From Medicago truncatula (Eukaryota > Streptophyta > Magnoliopsida > Fabales > Fabaceae): a stretch of 64,000 bases of DNA. The stretch covers positions 55,577,762 through 55,641,761 of the forward strand of contig NC_053042.1 in assembly GCF_003473485.1 (NCBI RefSeq), in the 5' to 3' direction. The position numbers and the translations under genes were made by a program. The notes beneath the pieces were generated by a model, which made no database searches, was not told where the DNA came from, and saw only the letters and a program-made list of their open reading frames with translations. Of this stretch, positions 12,176-24,768 are shown one piece after another (position 1 is the stretch's first letter; every line of letters starts with the position of its first letter).

Positions 12176-15100
12176 CTAAACCATGAAAAGATATTTCAGA
12201 TCATCAACAGTAAGCCGAGTTCCAGAACCGCCAGCATGGTCTTCGCCAAATGCAGATGCCACCATTTTTCTCTTTTCTTCCTGCCGGATACAAGCCAACA
12301 CAAAAATAACATCAGAATCAATCAGTACTCAACACATACATAAGTGTATACTATTACTATCCATTGAAATGAGAAGTTTCCCAGAGATCGCAAAGCTCAC
12401 TAAACCCATAAAAGCAAGAAAAAACACTTTATATGCCAACTCTTCCTGTATCGTTTGGAGGAAGCACCCCTGCCAATTAAAGTGGCTAAGGATTTTTATG
12501 AGATCAATGCCCATTGGACCATGGAAGAACATGACTTGATCTCCTAAACCCTTGAAAAGAATGCCAAAAAAAAGTCATCTTTCAACTTATATAGTTTTGG
12601 TTTATAAATATAAAAGGAAAGCAATAATGAGAAAAGGAAAAGAAAAGAATCCCCTCATGACAGAGCTCGGAAAGTTACATGGTATTGTCAATCTACTGTA
12701 GGCAAACAATCCCACGACTTGAACCCATGACCATCCTAGTCACATGGCGACAACTCTAACCCATTGCGCCAAGATTCCCCCCCGGCCCGTCAGCAATGAT
12801 AGAAAAAGAAAGGGAAAAATAAAAGATGAACTAAAGAACAATTCCAAACTCACAAATCACCTCAATTCCCCCCACTCGCTTCTAAGCCGAATTACTGGGG
12901 ACTTTAAATTCAATTTTTCAACAAAGTATAACCTCATATTGCCACATGAAATAAAACTAAACTGATAGATATTAAACCTGTAGAGCCAATATTCTATCTT
13001 CAACTGTATCTTTTATGGTGATCCGTGTCACAGTAACAGGACGAGTCTGTCCAATTCTATGAGCTCGATCGATAGCTTGATCTTCAGTAGTTGGATTCCA
13101 CCAAAGGTCCAAAAGAATAACATGACATGCGGCAACCATATTTAAACCAAGGTTTCCTGCTTTTAGTGACATCAGCATAACAGTAATCTGAAAAGAAAAA
13201 AATCAAGTGAGTCAGCCAACAAAGAAAATCTAGGTTTACACATTTGAATCACAGTAGATAATCCAATTTCTGGTATTAGTTTAATTATACTGATTAGCAG
13301 TGCACTCAGGGTTATTGACGTAATGAAATAAGCATATTTAACTTCTCGGTGTACTTCAGCTACTAACAAACAGGTTCTTACATCACATTTCTTGGTGTCA
13401 TTTATAGATTTGAACAAAAAGAAGTTACAGCTTTAACAATATTGGGGATGGCCAAACCTCAGGATCAGTATTGAAATCCTTAACAGCTCTGTCCCTCGCA
13501 GTAAGAGTCATCCTACCATCAAGTCTCCTGTATTTGACGCCAGATTGCTCCATTGATGTCTCGACCAAGTCCAACATGCTAGTCCACTGAGAAAAAATTA
13601 TAGCCTTTAGTGGTCCTCCAGATGTGCACTCTGAATATTTACTTGTGTGTTTTGTAACCTTGACATCTGAATCAAAATCTTCAATATCGGAATCATCAGA
13701 AGGCAGTGAATCTCTATTGCCTTCGGGGGTATTCAGTAAGCCAGGAGTCTTCAATTTACAACTTGACTGCAGAACCTCAAGGACAGCTTTGATTTTAGAT
13801 GAGCTGTACTCACTGTTCTGTACTAGGGAATAATCAACAAGACTCGAGTTGCTAGAACTACTACCACCAAGATCGTCACAGAGGCAACTCCTCAAAGTTG
13901 CTTTGGAGAAAACAAGATCTTCCCCAAGTTGTTCTTTACAATGAACTGCAGGGCACATATTATCATCACTTGTCAAATGTTCTGACACGCATTGATAACA
14001 GAAAACATGGCCACACATCGAAATAACAGAGTCATCAGGTGGATCCTGTTGAAACCATAGTATAAATCAGCCAGAGCCCTTAATGACAATGCATAGCTAC
14101 TACTGTTTACCACTTGGCAATAACAGGTTAGCAGAGAAATAAAATTCCAGACATTCAAGTAGAAAATTATAATAAAAACACAAGTTCAGTAATCAATCAA
14201 CAAATTGATAAAACAGGGTCTCAATTAAGATGATCAGCCCCCCTTGAAAATCCTTTATCTTCATTTGAATAAACTTACTTTTTCAAACAACAATTATTAA
14301 ATCACATCACCTGCTACCTGGTAGTTTTGGATTGTGCTACATAAAATACCCTTGGAATGCATCCCCCCTAAAATATATTCTATAACTACTTTGTGATGAT
14401 ATGGGTTTTATTTTGCCAAAACATACCAACTAGAACTCCTTAACTTTGACTTGTTTCCATCATAATACATGATTTTCTTACACTGAAGGTTTTAAGTGTT
14501 AAACTTTGTCTGATTTTGTGAACAAAGTGTATTTATAGTGTTCCAAAAAGACTAATAGTGTGACGCTCCTAAAACATGATCAGAGTAAACATATGCTTAG
14601 AAACATCTGTTAACAGACTTAATCATATATCAAACCGTCGAGAAGTGTACCTCCTAATATTATTCATTAGACAAATAACATAACATGTACCATAGGAAGA
14701 GTAAGACTTGTAAGATGCAATCAAAAGGATCTATACCGGATGTTTTTAGGAGGCACAATTGCAACAAAGGAAACCAATAACGAAATTATCATATCAAAAT
14801 TAACTCACATTGCAGACACAGCATATAGCGGAAGTTGTTTCCAGACTATTAAACAGATTGATCAGCATCTCCTTTGGAAGCTTTTTTGCCATTTCAACAG
14901 AATCTTTCCCAACAGGATCAGAATTATATTCTTTAACAAGAAGCGGGTGATCACAAGCCTGACGGAGACGTAAAAGCATTAAAAGAATATTTGCGTAGTT
15001 TTGATTTACTGTGCCAGCAGCTGCATATGCCTGCAAAGTACAAGCATTTCATTTCAGAACTACATATTTGTAATATCCATCAGCATAGAAATATCAGCTG

Positions 15101-18100
15101 AACAACGATGTCATATAATTTGCGATTGCCTTGACCCAATATCAAAACGAATTTCTAGACACCAATTTTGACAGGGAAAAACAAACAGTATCAATACATT
15201 ATGTCCAACCAAGTTAATATGAGCAATATAACAGGAAATAAACCTTAAATTGAGAACGTGAATCAGCTTCCAACTTCTTGTAGAAGGCCCGCTCCTCATA
15301 GGAGAAATCCACCTTCTCCAGATTAATTGTTTTAGGAGGTAAAGTGATTATAGGCTTGCCATCAAGCAAAGTTCCTAGACAAATAAAATAAATTGATATG
15401 AAAAAACAGAATAGACCAATAATCACCCTCATACAGTAAATATGACACCAACTTCAAAGAAAATTGTGATCACTCTAACCAGAAACCTTGATGAGTAAAA
15501 TGTTCGGTCCACTCCCTTAACGAAACAATATTATATTTCTTTATGGTAAAACAATCCCAAATTGATTACATTATACATGATGGCCACAGACTCGTTAAAA
15601 AAGAAATCAAGGATGAGTTCACTGAATAGAAGAAATAATTCCATCATTTAAAAACAAGAAAATTTAGTCAAAACAGAAAATTTAATAAATCGACAATGTA
15701 ACAAAATAAATAAATATGTCTAGCATTCTGATGGGAATTTCATGGAGGGAAGAACAAAGGACATGAAATTAACACCAAATATAATACTTGGTGTCGACAC
15801 CACTACAAAACCCTCGGCTAAACTTATCAAACTAATGGAAGGTGGCTTGCATGGCAAGAATTCTTTCCAGGACCATCAATGACTCGCTTTTCATACTCAC
15901 TTAAGACTTGACATCATTACAACTGGACGAGGTTGTCCTGTACAAGAATGAACGTGTACTACTGTGATGGTACCAAAGGTAGAGAAGAAAATGAGAAAAA
16001 GAATCACTGAAAAATTATCTAAGTCATGAACTTAAACTAAAGAGGAGATCAGCAAAAATATTGCTATGACACTTAAAACCTAAATCAAGCCAGGAAAATG
16101 ATAAATTCATAGAATCTATCCAATCAAGACTTAGCAGCCAGATTATGAAGAAAAAAATCACCTTTTGTACGACGTAGCATTATGGCCCTCAAAACTGCTT
16201 GAAGTTTTTTGTAACCTTGAATAGAATTTCTGGATATTGGGACTTTTATTGTATTGTAGAATGATTTATACACAGCATAAGGATCATACTTCAGGAACCT
16301 AAAGTAACTATATAAATCATCAATGGTATTCTGAATAGGCGTGCCAGACAAGCACCACCTTCTTTTTGCCCTAAGGCTGGAGCAAGCTCTAGCCATCTGA
16401 GTCCTATGATTCTTTATCGTTTGAGCTTCATCTAGAATAACCCTAAACCAACCTACTTTTGCAAGAGCGCCACCGCAATCGAAAGAAGAGCCGTCTAATC
16501 CCTTCCTACCTTTTTTACCCTTCTTACTTCCATTATATAGCTTTTTCCTCTTTTTATTGACAGAAAAATCGGAGGATAAGCCAAACTTTTCCCCGTCTTT
16601 TTCATCAATATCATCCTCCTCGACTAAAGGTTGTTTGGGAACTTCGTTAGTCACAAGAGAGTATGTTGTGAGAACCACGTCATATTTTGCAAGTTCAACA
16701 GGATCCTTTGTCCTACTGCCCCCATGAAAAATCAAAACAGAAAGCTTTTCATCTCCAACTTTCTCATCAAGCTCTCTGGCCCACTGCCGAAGAACACTTG
16801 CAGGGCAGACAACCAGTGTACCGGCAGCTGGCCTTTTCCTACCTGGGGCCTGTGTTGAACTACTCGGTTCAGTAATAGGTTTTGCATCATTGGATTCTTC
16901 ATCATTTTTAAGCTTTTCCTTTTCCACATCAATACTACCATTCTCATCATCATCATCCAAATTCAAGGCTTCAGCTTTATGGTTGCGTGGATCATCTGTT
17001 TTCCATTTTATCTGTGATTGCCTTTGCATTAGGATGAGAGCAATCGTTGAAATTGTCTTTCCAAGACCCTGTTTGAACAAGGTTATAAAGTTGAGATAAA
17101 AATGCTCACAGTTAAATATCAAGTGCTTGTCATTAAAAAATGATGATTCACTTGACCAAAAAAAAATGATGATTCAAAAATAACCTGATCATCAGCCAAA
17201 ATCCCCCCCAAGCAATGCAAACTCCTGTTTTCCCTCTGAAGCATCCAAGCCAGTGCAATTTTCTGGAAAGGTGATAACAAATAAAATATCCAAAATAATA
17301 ATAATAATAATAATAATAACAACAACAAATAACAAGAGCAGTTATGATAGACAGGCCGCAATACCTGATGTCTCATTAGAGGTACAGACATTATACCAGC
17401 AGGTAAATCAGCTTCTTTTAATGGTTGACTGATATCCTGCAACAACCAAATTCACCACTGACATTGTGTCCCAATGACTCTCCATGATAATAAAGATTAA
17501 CATATGATAAACTGAGAATTTAATGTTTGAAGCGTCTTCCACAAATCATATTGATGTCGAAGAAACAACAATAAAGCATAAGATTAAACATCAAATCATC
17601 TCAAAATCATTTATTAAGTTTTTTTGTGGTGCTAACTCGCTGTATTATCATCCCATACACTTGGCAGATTACTGTCATCTACGGTTGCTATTTTAAATGG
17701 GTGTTATGATTATTTAGTTTTGTATTTTCAATCCTAGAGGTATTTATGTGCCATTTGTGTTGCTTTTGTACTTTTTGAAGTATGTCCAAGTTTCCCTTAT
17801 GGTTTCAGTATTAACAAGAATTCCCCTAAATCACATGTTCACAAACATTAATGTCATATGTTTCTACTGTCCTGTATCACAGACATTAATGCAATATAAA
17901 TAAATAAAAAATATATTAATAATAATAATAATAATAATAAAAAGATACGGCAGTGCTCTTTATAGAGGCAGTGCTCTTTATAGAGGACAAATGTATAAAG
18001 TAAGCAAGCTAACAACATTACAATCAGTTAGTTAGAACTAACTATAATAGAATCGACTAACTGAAGTAACTAATAGAGAACCTACTGGCAGCAGCTAGAA

Positions 18101-19643
18101 GGTACTGAACAAGCTAGATAGCCCTGCTAAAACAAATAATATTTTCTGACATGGCGACGGAGATTGAAAAATAGTTTCAACACCCTCAGATAAAAACAAT
18201 TTTAATAACTGATGGGCATGTGTAGGAGTACCATGTCTAGCATGTAAAGGAGATCAAGCTTATCATAAAAATAAAAAAAATAAAAAAAAGGAGTTCAAAA
18301 CCTTCTAAGAAAGAAAAAAGACATTGAACACCAAAAACTAAGAAACAAAAAGCGAATGAATTCACCCAAATATCCACATGCACTACATCTTAAAACTACC
18401 CAACAACTATCACAGGTTTCTAAAGGAGTCAACTTTAATAATATTTCACATATAACAAAAGAAGCTTTGCATATATGATTCACAATTAAGGAAATGTTTT
18501 TCATTAAGAGATTAAATTATCCTCCTCTCAAAAAAAGAGGTATGAAGTTATCCTTTCAACTAAATGATTGCCACTAAAACCTAACAAACAGAATATTCTT
18601 TCATACAACTTTGAGAATCTAAGAAATTAAGCCTGTAAATACGATGACAAACATAATGAAATACCTGTAATGCTGCTTCATAAATTAGTCTCTCATCAGT
18701 TTCAGGAGCCCTTTCATCACCTGCTCCAGAGCGGTACATCTCACTAGAACTAGCAAATGGTGGAGTTATAGCCTTTCCAAGCATCAAAGATGGAGGAAGA
18801 GCCCTGGTCCCACCATTCTGATTCATGAAACGATCTCCATCATTGCCTCGAAAAAAGCCCTTCTCACCGGATGAGCTAGGTCCTACTCCATGGTGACGAC
18901 TCTTGTATGCATCATGCAGCTGACTGCTGCTTGAGTTACTTAATCTGTTATTGGGTGCAAATGACGAAGGTGGAAGAGCCCTTGAGGCAGATGATTGAAA
19001 AGATGGTGGAAGGGTCCTGTTGAAAGCTTGTTGAGATGACATTTTCTCATAACCGGCACCATTGGAATTAGAAATTCGGGAATTTACTGTCTGATGCTGA
19101 CTTGTGCTTCCATTGCTCGGACCAGGTTGATTATTGGGCTTAACTTGTGAATGATTAAAAACGTTAGACGAGCTCGCGTTTGAACTTTTTGCCCTTCTTG
19201 AATCTGCGCATAACATAACATATATGATGATTACTGATTTATAAAGAAATTTCATTACAGGATATCTTGGATAAAAATCTTCGACCTGAATTCCTTTCAG
19301 ATGCCCATATTGGGGGAATCCTCCTAGGATCTACAATTTCCTCCAACTCATCATCCGACGAACTAATATATATACACTGATCCATGTAATCTAAATAACG
19401 ATTTTCCCTTTCGTTGGCCAACCTAGAAATAGAACCATCAAATGCAGAGCCAACCTGTAGTCAAAAAGTATCATGAACATCTTGTTACATATGACAATAA
19501 AAAAAAAAAAACCTTCACTAAATGAAAATGGTGTCACTCACCACTTTTGTGTAAGGTTTTGAAATTAAACCAGAAACCCAACCACCTACAAGAGCACATA
19601 GTCTCCAAGTTGAGTCGATAATGTTGTCCACATTATCAAGCAT
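12176..19643 (-). CDS. SNF2-family ATPase with inserted RING finger (CHR27/CHR28 type)
   Basis: Eleven coding exons on the minus strand give about 1040 residues: 19643-19542, 19454-19286, 19203-18665, 17436-17365, 17262-17185, 17068-16162, 15374-15244, 15030-14809, 14045-13458, 13187-12978, 12280-12176. All junctions are GT-AG and in frame. Domains: a SUMO-interaction-like acidic patch [14 protein letters not shown] near residues 65-78; a Ser/Asn-rich linker; helicase motif I GLGKT (about 321); DEAQ motif II (Asp533) after a basic [13 protein letters not shown] insert; C3HC4 RING (about 736-782); helicase C with [11 protein letters not shown]; terminal [18 protein letters not shown]. This is the Rad5/16-like layout of Arabidopsis CHR27/CHR28 (FRG1/FRG2), nuclear proteins linked to RNA-directed DNA methylation. 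The N-terminus is least certain: the frame stays open a few codons before the chosen ATG, so another 5' exon may exist. Confidence 0.88.
12660..12785 (-). mobile_element. Au-like tRNA-derived SINE in the last intron of the SNF2 gene
   Basis: On the minus strand the segment starts with a G-run and CTTGGCGCAATGGGTTAGAG (box A-like), then the GCCATGTGACTAGGATGG block, then ATGGGTTCAAGTCGTGGGA (box B-like). This matches the head of the plant Au SINE family as I remember it. It cannot fold as a full tRNA. The 3' end is not clear, so the boundary is approximate. Confidence 0.65.
17951..18151 (-). mobile_element. Truncated copia-like LTR in an intron of the SNF2 gene
   Basis: On the minus strand it opens TGTCAG at 18151 and runs through short CTAACTAAC-type repeats to a TATA-like CTCTATAAAGAGCACTG. 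The 18-base unit carrying that TATA-like sequence is present twice in perfect tandem (17951-17968 and 17969-17986). The TG start and promoter-like end resemble the U3 part of a copia LTR. No coding part or second LTR is present. Confidence 0.4.
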
Positions 19644-20185
19644 TGGCTTGAAAGCTGAGCCGCATTCCAGTTTCCTTAACAAACAACCTATTTACTAAAT
19701 GGAGGAAATGCTTTTGTTTTCCCCCTTTTTGAAGGTGAAAATTTACACTGCAAAAATTAAAAACATCAAAATCATGAGTATAACCTGAAGCGCATCAAAA
19801 GAAAGCGGCCTTTATCTTGTAGCACTCCAAGCCACAATTCTCAAATACATACACCAAAAGGATTCATTAGACATTAAAAAATCTGGTCAACAATCTCATT
19901 ATTCCTTTTCCATAGAAATACAACCAATATAAAGTTAAAGGGACATAGAAGGGAAGAAGTATAACGCACACAAATACCAATAAAATGTTGTTGCAACCTA
20001 AGGTGATTATAATTGAAATTTTACTCAGAATTGGGGATGGAATATAAATCCTAACATGAATTGCAATATTATAAATCCTACCCATGGAACAATACTTTCT
20101 AGATTTCTTTAATTTGTGTACAAGGAGTTTGGGCCATACAGCCCAATGCCTCCACCGGCTAAAAAGAAGTAAAAGCAGCATTGAA

Positions 20186-20510
20186 TTGAATTGGGCCCAA
20201 ACAGACCGATTTTCATTTCTCTAAAACCCTAGTCACCCCGCTCTCTCTTCCCCTTTCTCCCGTCTGCTCACCGTCTCAAAAAATGAGCACCTTTGCTCTC
20301 CTTTTCACCATCACAAACAAACGAGCATGCACGCTCGCTCACACACACACACACAGACTTCTGCACGACACGGGAGAAGAAAAGGTAGACCTTAAATAGA
20401 CAGAACTTGCTCACAAGGGTAGCAAAAGAGAGAAGAAGAGATTCTGAATAGGGTTTGTCGTGCAACCTAGCCAGCAAACTGGTTGCAAATCTGAGACACT
20501 GAAATGCCAA
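20186..20510. promoter_or_regulatory. Promoter-like block upstream of the SNF2 coding exons
   Basis: On the minus strand CTATTTAAG at 20399-20391 is TATA-like. It is followed by a (GT)n run, a purine-rich leader and ACTAGGGTTTTAGAG. On the plus strand the same block reads as TGGGCCC plus AAACCCTAG, the site II/telo-box pair common in plant housekeeping promoters. It could be an internal alternative promoter of the SNF2 gene or an inserted promoter fragment. Confidence 0.35.
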
Positions 20511-21127
20511 CGAATTGAAGATTTCACCAATATTTTGATTTACCCCGGCAATTTTACCAATTCAACATGGGAAACAATTTTGTTTGGAATTGGATAGCTC
20601 AGGGAAAAATAAATCATAAAGTCTCCAATTTTGCAAGGTAAATCGCGATTTTTTTTACTACCTTACTGCTACCCTCAGAATTAGTCAAGTGCTGGGTCAG
20701 ACATTTCCTCTTATGAAATTCTTTTCCATGTGGAAAGAATGATGATTTTGCTGACCAAAAGAGAACAACAACAACCAAGACTTTTTTTAACAAGGTCGGG
20801 TCATCTGCATGAATCTGACAAAAATCTGTGGTGTTTTTACAGATCTTCTCCACACATAATCAAGTCATTTATGACAAGAATCTACCATCTTTTCTACGAT
20901 TAAATCTTCTCTACATAAAAAAACTATATTGCAAAATAATTAACAATACATTATGAGAAAACTACACCCAAGCACGAATCGTTCAGGAGAACCCGGATTC
21001 ATGGAATATTAGTACAAAACAAATCCACCAAAGAAATCATTAACAGTCCATTGCAAACACAGTATATGAAGCATTAATAAAGACAGTCAAATCCTTTGCT
21101 ATGACAGCTTATCTAACATTATTAAAA

Positions 21128-21326
21128 TCATACTTGTTGTGCTCAAGCGGTTAATGAGCTCCACCAAAGCACGAATCGTTCGGGAGAACCGAAGTCGATT
21201 CCTAGGTGGAAAAATTAGTGGTCAGGTTTTACAAACCACTCTACTAAACTCCAAATTACGAGGGAGCCCCTTCCCCAAGGAAGGAGAGGGTTAACGCCAA
21301 AAAAAATAAAAAAAATTCATACTTGT
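21128..21326 (+). mobile_element. Complete tRNA-derived SINE with target duplication
   Basis: The element body is 21138-21316. It has box A-like TGCTCAAGCGGTTAATGAG, then AAGCACGAATCGTTCGGGAG, and box B-like AAGTCGATTCCTAGG, ending in an A-rich tail. A perfect 10-bp direct repeat, TCATACTTGT, flanks it at 21128-21137 and 21317-21326. A related fragment lies at 20958-21005 and a diverged copy at about 42875-43030. It sits in the presumed 5' leader intron of the SNF2 gene, on the opposite strand. Confidence 0.7.
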
Positions 21327-21727
21327 CGTAGACTGATAGGCTTGAGCCACCCATTCCCCTTTTCCTAATGTGTATGCTACCTGCAGCTTTACAACCCAAT
21401 CTACTCAAAAACCTTATCCAACCAACTACATTTTTAATCCACATATTTAAACAACTATTGAAAACCCTAGTAAACTTTCCCCAAGTAAAGAGAAGAACAC
21501 ACATAAAAAGAGTAACTTGAACAATATTAAAATCAGGGTACCTAATAATGCAGCCAAAAAAAAACCTCATAGATACAAACCCAATACCACCATAATCAAT
21601 CAATCCGCGCAAAATTGCATGACCCATTAAACAGTTTAAAAATGCATGTTAAAGAAAATTGATATTACAATGAAAATGAGAATTGCAAACAAAAAACCAA
21701 ACAAAGCAGATCAGAGTGAAATTGAAC

Positions 21728-21990
21728 CTGAAAGCATAAAAATTGAGGCGGGAATCAAGGAAATCGGAGTGAATAGGGTTTGAATTGGCGAAATGTGTGA
21801 AAAAGGTTTGATCTTTGGAGAGGAAATTGAAGGGTGAGAAAGAGAGAGAGACTAGGGTTCTACTTCAAAACGCAGTAACGGAAGAGTAAAAGAGAATCAA
21901 AACGACACAGATAGGTTTGTTTGAAATTCACATACCTAAAAACTGTGTTGTGCTGTGAAGAACACGAAATTAAATGAGAGAAAATTAAGG
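21728..21990 (-). promoter_or_regulatory. Probable first (non-coding) exon and transcription start of the SNF2 gene
   Basis: On the minus strand this block has AGAACCCTAGTCTCTCTCTC, a pyrimidine-rich run typical of plant 5' leaders, and ends at CAG|GTTCAATT, a good 5' splice site at 21728/21727. No long frame is present, so it would be untranslated. It would be joined to the coding exons near 19.6 kb by a long intron that holds a SINE. Confidence 0.45.
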
Positions 21991-23574
21991 TTGCACGACT
22001 CGTACTTACTACTACTGAGTCAGCCCACTTTTCTTTTTCTTCTATTTTTATTACTTTTTTATTAATATTTCTATTTTCTTAATATTATATTATATTTTGA
22101 ATTTATGGATATGTACTAACTCTTTCTTCCAATAAAAATCCATTATTTGATATTTCCATTTGAGTAAATATCAAATATTGTAACGGTTCGTCAAAAATAA
22201 CAGTCCAATTCTCGATTTATATTAGATTAGATGTCCATAAAAAATAAACAATTTTGGTATTTATTGGTTGAGTTACTCCAAATGTATGGTATATATATAC
22301 AAAGATCTTAAATATGGAGTTCTTTTTTGAAATTAAATGTAGGATCTTGAAATTAATATGTAAGATTTTGAAATTATAAGTAAAAATTGATTTTTTAGAT
22401 TTATTGAATAATTCATTTGTTTGATTGATGATATAGATTAAATGCATCAACTATTCAATAATTTTTTTTAAAAGAATTATTCAATAAACTTAAAATTTGA
22501 TTTTTTCTTTATAATAATAATGAACACACTACCAATCGAGATTATGTTTAGGGAAAGGGTAAAATTTATATTTACATGAGATATAATTAAAAAATAATAA
22601 TTGATGGTAAATCCTTGAATTTAATTAGGTCCTTCCGATAAAGAAATGTTAGTCAACAGTTAGTTAGATGTTGACGTGGCGTATCTTATATATACACATT
22701 TTTATTGGCATTTCCACGTTCATCTTCTAAAAACACCTTAATGGTTTGAAATCAACGGTGTTTTTACAAAAGCTTGCTTATTCTCGTGAGGGTGGCATTT
22801 ATCATAGGAAAGGTGAATCATTTTCTACCATGGAAAAGGTGGTCTTTTAACTTTAGATATAATAATAAAAAATTCGAATGGTTGAGATTCTATACTTGCT
22901 ACCCTTTTCTACCTTTTTGGTTTTGCAATTGAAACAAAAATTCAGACCCCACATACAAACAAATAAAATATATTTGATTGGGCTGTTTTTTATTATTGAA
23001 TGGGCCTTATTTTATAGGTTTATATTATTGAATGGGCCTTATTTTATAGGTTTATAAGAATCCGAAAATAATTAAAAATTTAATAATTAATTGTTAATAA
23101 TTATTGATTTTTTTAAGGAGAAAAAAAAGTTAATTGATAAATACTGTATTAAAAACGATTAAACGCATACGCAACATAGTTTATGTTTTATTTTATTATC
23201 GTAGGTATTGATTTATGAGTTCATGGTATTTTTTACCCTCCATATGCGCTAATACTTCTTTCAAAAACAAAGTGAATATGTGCTAATACTTAATGCCTTA
23301 ATGGTGTTATATAATTTTTTTAGGGGAATATTACGGAACAAAAATGTTCCAATATACGAGAAACATGTAAAATAGTAAAGTATCGTAGGTATTTTTCTGA
23401 AAGAATGAATCTTTATTTTGTTTTAATTTTTTTTTTATTGAAGGGAAAAAAAAATTAAGGTGACATGTAAATTATTAAATCCACTTGGAGTGAAGATACT
23501 CATATTTTCCTTTTCATGAAATCCTCCATGATACACACGTGACTCTCCTAAAGTGAGATGGATTAGGTGGTGTA
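21991..23574. other. Intergenic, no gene seen
   Basis: Promoter side of the SNF2 gene followed by AT-rich spacer. Apart from the 32-bp tandem duplication at 22991-23054 nothing coding or structured was found. Confidence 0.55.
22991..23054. repeat. Perfect 32-bp tandem duplication
   Basis: Two identical 32-base units, 22991-23022 and 23023-23054, each containing GAATGGGCCTTATTTTATAG. Perfect identity in AT-rich spacer indicates a recent slippage or repair duplication. Each unit carries a TGGGCC core, so the event also doubled a possible TCP/site II motif. Confidence 0.85.
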
Positions 23575-24101
23575 AAAAGAAATGGATTAATACATCAAAT
23601 TCGTTCTTGAATTTTAAAAAATGGGTCAAATTTGTCTCTGAATTTTGCGAAATATATATTTAGTCCCTGAATTTACAAAATGTCAATCAAATCAGTCCCT
23701 CCGTTAAGTTGGTCTGTTAACGGAGGTGACGTGTAATGTTAAACTCTTACAAGACTTACCACATCAGATGCCACGCCAGCAGGGACCAAATTGATTGATT
23801 TACAGAAAATTGTCAACGACCAAATTGATGGATTTTCAGAAAATTGCCAACGGCTCTTTCTCCTCTTTCTCATTAACGGTTCTTTCTCCTCTTCCTCATT
23901 AACGGCTCTTTCTTCCCCAAATATATAAATTTGGAACTCTAATGTTATATTTTGTCACCTAGAGTTCAAAATCTCCCAAATTTCTTCCATGAATTGATGT
24001 CAATGTTCTTCCCCAATTCAGAAAACTTAAAACCCTAACTTTTTTGATTCAATTCGAAATTCAAAAATCAGTGGTCATTGTTGAAGATTCGGTGTTTAGA
24101 A

Positions 24102-24254
24102 ATGATGGGTGGTGGACGTATGGGCAAAAACAACTACAACAGTCGGTCTTCATCTTCAAGCTATATATACAATGATGAGGTTAGAGAGCTTCAATGTTGG
24201 TGTCCTAGAATTTGTGTTGTAAGAAAAACCAACACTGTCCTTGAATTTGTTTGA
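24102..24254 (+). pseudogene. Truncated GRF-type zinc-finger protein inside the MULE
   Basis: A 50-residue frame begins MMGGGRMGKNNYNSRSSSS and reaches the first half of a GRF zinc finger, QCWCPRICVVRKTNT, then stops after LEFV. Known GRF fingers need further Cys residues after a conserved NPGR region, and that part is missing. The upstream AAACCCTAAC-rich leader and downstream 3'-end-like sequence suggest that a whole small gene was carried and later truncated. A deliberately short peptide is possible but less likely. Confidence 0.55.
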
Positions 24255-24768
24255 TTGAGTTGTTTAAAATGTTATTGTATTATGTCATGTCCATGTAATG
24301 TTGTAATGAAAAGAGGTTGTCAATGAATGAATCAAACCTTTATGTCAAAAAAATTCAATCAAATTGGCCCTTGAATTATATGCATATCCATCATATCGAT
24401 CCTCAAATTAGTGAAAATATCATCAAATAGGTCCTTGAATTTTCACAACAGATATCATTGTGATCCTTGGTGCATACATTTGCTGAACAAAGTAAAAAGT
24501 AAAAGAAATACACTTTGATTATAAAAAGACAGACATTTGCATACCATCATAAGTCATATATTTTATGTTCATAAGTCATTACATAGCCAAAAAAATAACA
24601 ATATATAGCCATCAAGTCATCAAATCATTTGATGTTCTTAAGTGATTACATATCCAAAAAAGCATAAACTAAACAAGTCCAATAAGCATTAATTAAACTA
24701 GTCCAAAAGCATAATTTAAACATGCATCAATGCTTTGGAAATCCTGGAGTAGGGATAAACTCCATGTA

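Noticed and set aside
12717..12785. Possible minus-strand tRNA in the helicase intron
   Set aside because: Box-like words only; the sequence follows the Au SINE head instead.
21256..21627. 123-codon minus-strand frame
   Set aside because: Overlaps the SINE and lies in the presumed leader intron; no domain.
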